Positions 61,839-64,000 of a stretch of 64,000 nucleotides of DNA are shown one piece after another. Location: assembly GCF_004801255.1 (NCBI RefSeq), contig NZ_CP036295.1, positions 1,624,001 to 1,688,000 of the forward strand, written 5' to 3'. This DNA comes from Desulfovibrio desulfuricans. GTDB taxonomy: Bacteria; Desulfobacterota; Desulfovibrionia; Desulfovibrionales; Desulfovibrionaceae. The notes under the pieces are model-generated. The model had not been told where the DNA came from. It searched no databases and saw only the letters and a list, made by a program, of their open reading frames with translations. The position numbers and the translations under genes were made by a program. The first letter of the stretch is position 1, and each line of letters opens with the position of its first letter.

Positions 61839-63212
61839 ATGAATACATTTGATGTTGTCATCATCGGCGGCGGGCCTGGCGGCGCCAAGGCCGCGGGCAT
61901 ACTTGCCCGTGGGGGAAAATCCGTCGCTCTGGTCGAGAGCGGTCAAATGGGCGGCGTCTGCCTCAATTGCGGCTGCATCCCCACCAAACTGCTGCTCGGC
62001 GCGACCGCGCCCAAGGGACTTTTGCGCGGGCTTGAGCGGCAGCGCGTGGCCAAGGGCAACATTGATGTGGATTACGACGCTCTGCAAAAACGCATCCAGC
62101 GTTTTGTAAAGGGCACGTCGCAGGCTCTGGTCAAAAACCTGCAACAGCTTGGAGTAACCATCATTGAAGGCTGCGCCGTATGCACCGGCCCGGCGCAAGT
62201 TACCGTCGCCACGGCGGACGGCGGCAGCCAGAGCCTGCAGGCGGGGCGCATCATACTGGCGGGCGGCTCGCGCTCGGCGGCGTTTCCTGGCATGACGCCC
62301 GACCACGATGCGGTTTTGGACAGCACCGATATGTTGCGCGTGCCCGCAGTGCCGGAAAGTCTGATTGTGGTGGGCGCTGGGGCCATTGGCCTTGAAATGG
62401 CCGACTTTTTCAGCGCTATGGGCAGCAAGGTAACCATTGTGGAAGCCGCGCCCCACCTCGCCCCCACGGAGGATGCCGACGTGGGGCAGGAGCTGGCAAA
62501 ACTGCTGGGCAAAACCGGCATCACCGGCATCACCGGGGTCAAGGCCACATCGCTTAAAACCAGCAACGGCATGGCCGTGCTGGCGCTTGAAGACGGCAGA
62601 GAGATTACGGCGGCCAAGGCTCTTGTGGCTGTGGGCAGAACGCCCAACACCGACGGCCTTGGCGCGCAGGCTGCGGGCTGCAGGCTGCAGGCAAGGGGAT
62701 ATGTAGCCGTTGACCAGTGCCTGATGGCCGCACCCACGGTGTACGCCATTGGCGACATCAACGGACAAACCCTGCTGGCCCATGCGGCGGAGCATCAGGG
62801 AGCCTACGTGGCACGGCACATACTGGCGACGGACACGGCTCCGTACGCTTCCGGCCCTGTACCCTCCTGCGTGTACGGCAGCCTTGAAATCATGCGAGTG
62901 GGCCTTACGGCAAAACAGGCTCTGGCAAACGGCGGGCCGGTGGAGGTCTCAAAGGCGCAGCTCATGGGCAATGCCATTGCCCAGGCTGGCGGCGATGCCG
63001 CCGGCTTTGTGAAGGTTGTGTGGCGCAATGGCGCTCTGGCAGGCATTGCCGCATTGGGGCACGGGGTATCGCATCTGGTGACCGCAGCCCAGCTGTTGCT
63101 GCTGGGGCAGTATCACGGCGAGGCTCTCAACTCCTTTATGTTTGCCCACCCTACACTTGATGAAGCCCTGCACGCGGCGCTGGAAGCCCCCAGAGAAGTC
63201 ATCAGCGCCTAG
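61839..63212 (+). CDS. Dihydrolipoyl dehydrogenase-like flavoprotein
   Basis: A 457-residue pyridine nucleotide-disulfide oxidoreductase. FAD site VVIIGGGPGGAKAAGILARGG; redox centre GGVCLNCGCIPTK (active CxxxxC with an additional Cys between); NAD site LIVVGAGAIGLEMADFFSAMG; second FAD site TVYAIGDINGQTLLAHAAEHQG; C-terminal AHPTLDEALH contains the catalytic His of the dimer partner. GGAG six bases before the ATG defines the start. It probably reoxidises a lipoyl group; no E1/E2 or glycine cleavage genes are adjacent, so the partner is unknown. A terminator follows. Confidence 0.9.
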   Translation: MNTFDVVIIGGGPGGAKAAGILARGGKSVALVESGQMGGVCLNCGCIPTKLLLGATAPKGLLRGLERQRVAKGNIDVDYDALQKRIQRFVKGTSQALVKNLQQLGVTIIEGCAVCTGPAQVTVATADGGSQSLQAGRIILAGGSRSAAFPGMTPDHDAVLDSTDMLRVPAVPESLIVVGAGAIGLEMADFFSAMGSKVTIVEAAPHLAPTEDADVGQELAKLLGKTGITGITGVKATSLKTSNGMAVLALEDGREITAAKALVAVGRTPNTDGLGAQAAGCRLQARGYVAVDQCLMAAPTVYAIGDINGQTLLAHAAEHQGAYVARHILATDTAPYASGPVPSCVYGSLEIMRVGLTAKQALANGGPVEVSKAQLMGNAIAQAGGDAAGFVKVVWRNGALAGIAALGHGVSHLVTAAQLLLLGQYHGEALNSFMFAHPTLDEALHAALEAPREVISA

Positions 63213-63241
63213 ATGTTCGGCCCCACCATTGCTTAATGTTA

Positions 63242-63273
63242 CCCCGGTCAGCGCCATGCCGACCGGGGTTTTT
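63242..63273 (+). terminator. Rho-independent terminator of the flavoprotein gene
   Basis: An eight-base stem CCCCGGTC/GACCGGGG (63242-63249 with 63261-63268), followed by five T residues. Confidence 0.92.
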
Positions 63274-63322
63274 CTTGCTTTTGCCAATTTTTACATATCA
63301 GATTAAGTATTATGTAAAATTC

Positions 63323-63351
63323 TTGTCAAACTGTAGTATCTTGTCTATCAT
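63323..63351 (+). promoter_or_regulatory. Probable promoter of glutamate dehydrogenase
   Basis: TTGTCA (63323-63328), a 17-base spacer and TATCAT (63346-63351). Transcription would start about 63358, 65 bases before the gene. Confidence 0.7.
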
Positions 63352-63368
63352 GGAAATGTTTGTGTTAA

Positions 63369-64000
<632 letters not shown>

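Overview
The window is a GC-rich bacterial chromosome segment. Gene families, order and codon use suggest a Desulfovibrio-like sulfate reducer (Desulfobacterota, formerly Deltaproteobacteria). This is a judgement from gene content: there is no rRNA gene or other decisive marker here.

Bases 1-15,085 hold conserved housekeeping genes. They are the end of a CCA-adding enzyme gene, a leftward phoH(ybeZ)-pgpH-ybeY operon, a serine-rich repeat protein of unknown role, gatB, a divergent DUF89-like gene coupled to nadK, then a rightward run of gmhA-like, fmdB-like, hemC, a Lon-like protease and a TetR regulator.

Bases 15,337-31,663 are the most unusual part. Ten consecutive rightward genes encode a glycine-zipper lipoprotein, a membrane-anchored trypsin-like protease, homologues of SrfA, SrfB and SrfC, a membrane protein with a Sel1-like tail, an exported SH3-like/VWA protein, a MacB/LolD-type ATPase, an FtsX-type permease, and an exported FGE/sulfatase-modifying-factor-like protein with a long helical tail. 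Most junctions overlap or are a few bases apart. The set looks like one envelope-spanning machine: two cytoplasmic NTPases (Hsp70/actin fold and dynamin-like), three single-pass membrane proteins, an ABC mechanotransmission pair and periplasmic effector or sensor domains.

Bases 31,681-37,680 hold a beta-hydroxyacid dehydrogenase, a glucan branching enzyme-like gene and tRNA-Pro(GGG). An AT-rich insertion-like stretch follows with a decayed ISL3 transposase end, a small outer-membrane beta-barrel and an unfamiliar possible HhH-GPD-like protein. Bases 37,657-45,162 are a branched-chain-type ABC importer operon joined to an M20 peptidase and an amidase, behind a very good sigma-54 promoter. This suggests nitrogen-controlled uptake and hydrolysis of an amide or peptide-like substrate.

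Bases 46,132-53,270 carry signalling genes (PilZ, chemoreceptor, HD-GYP) around glpF-glpK. prfC follows, then a surface-modification cassette (SGNH hydrolase, SxtJ-like, a 49-residue DUF5989-like protein, carbamoyltransferase). The end carries brnQ, a two-domain Mop/TOBE protein, a dihydrolipoyl-dehydrogenase-like flavoprotein and the start of glutamate dehydrogenase. Several genes bear on nitrogen and amino acids: the importer with its hydrolases, brnQ and gdh.
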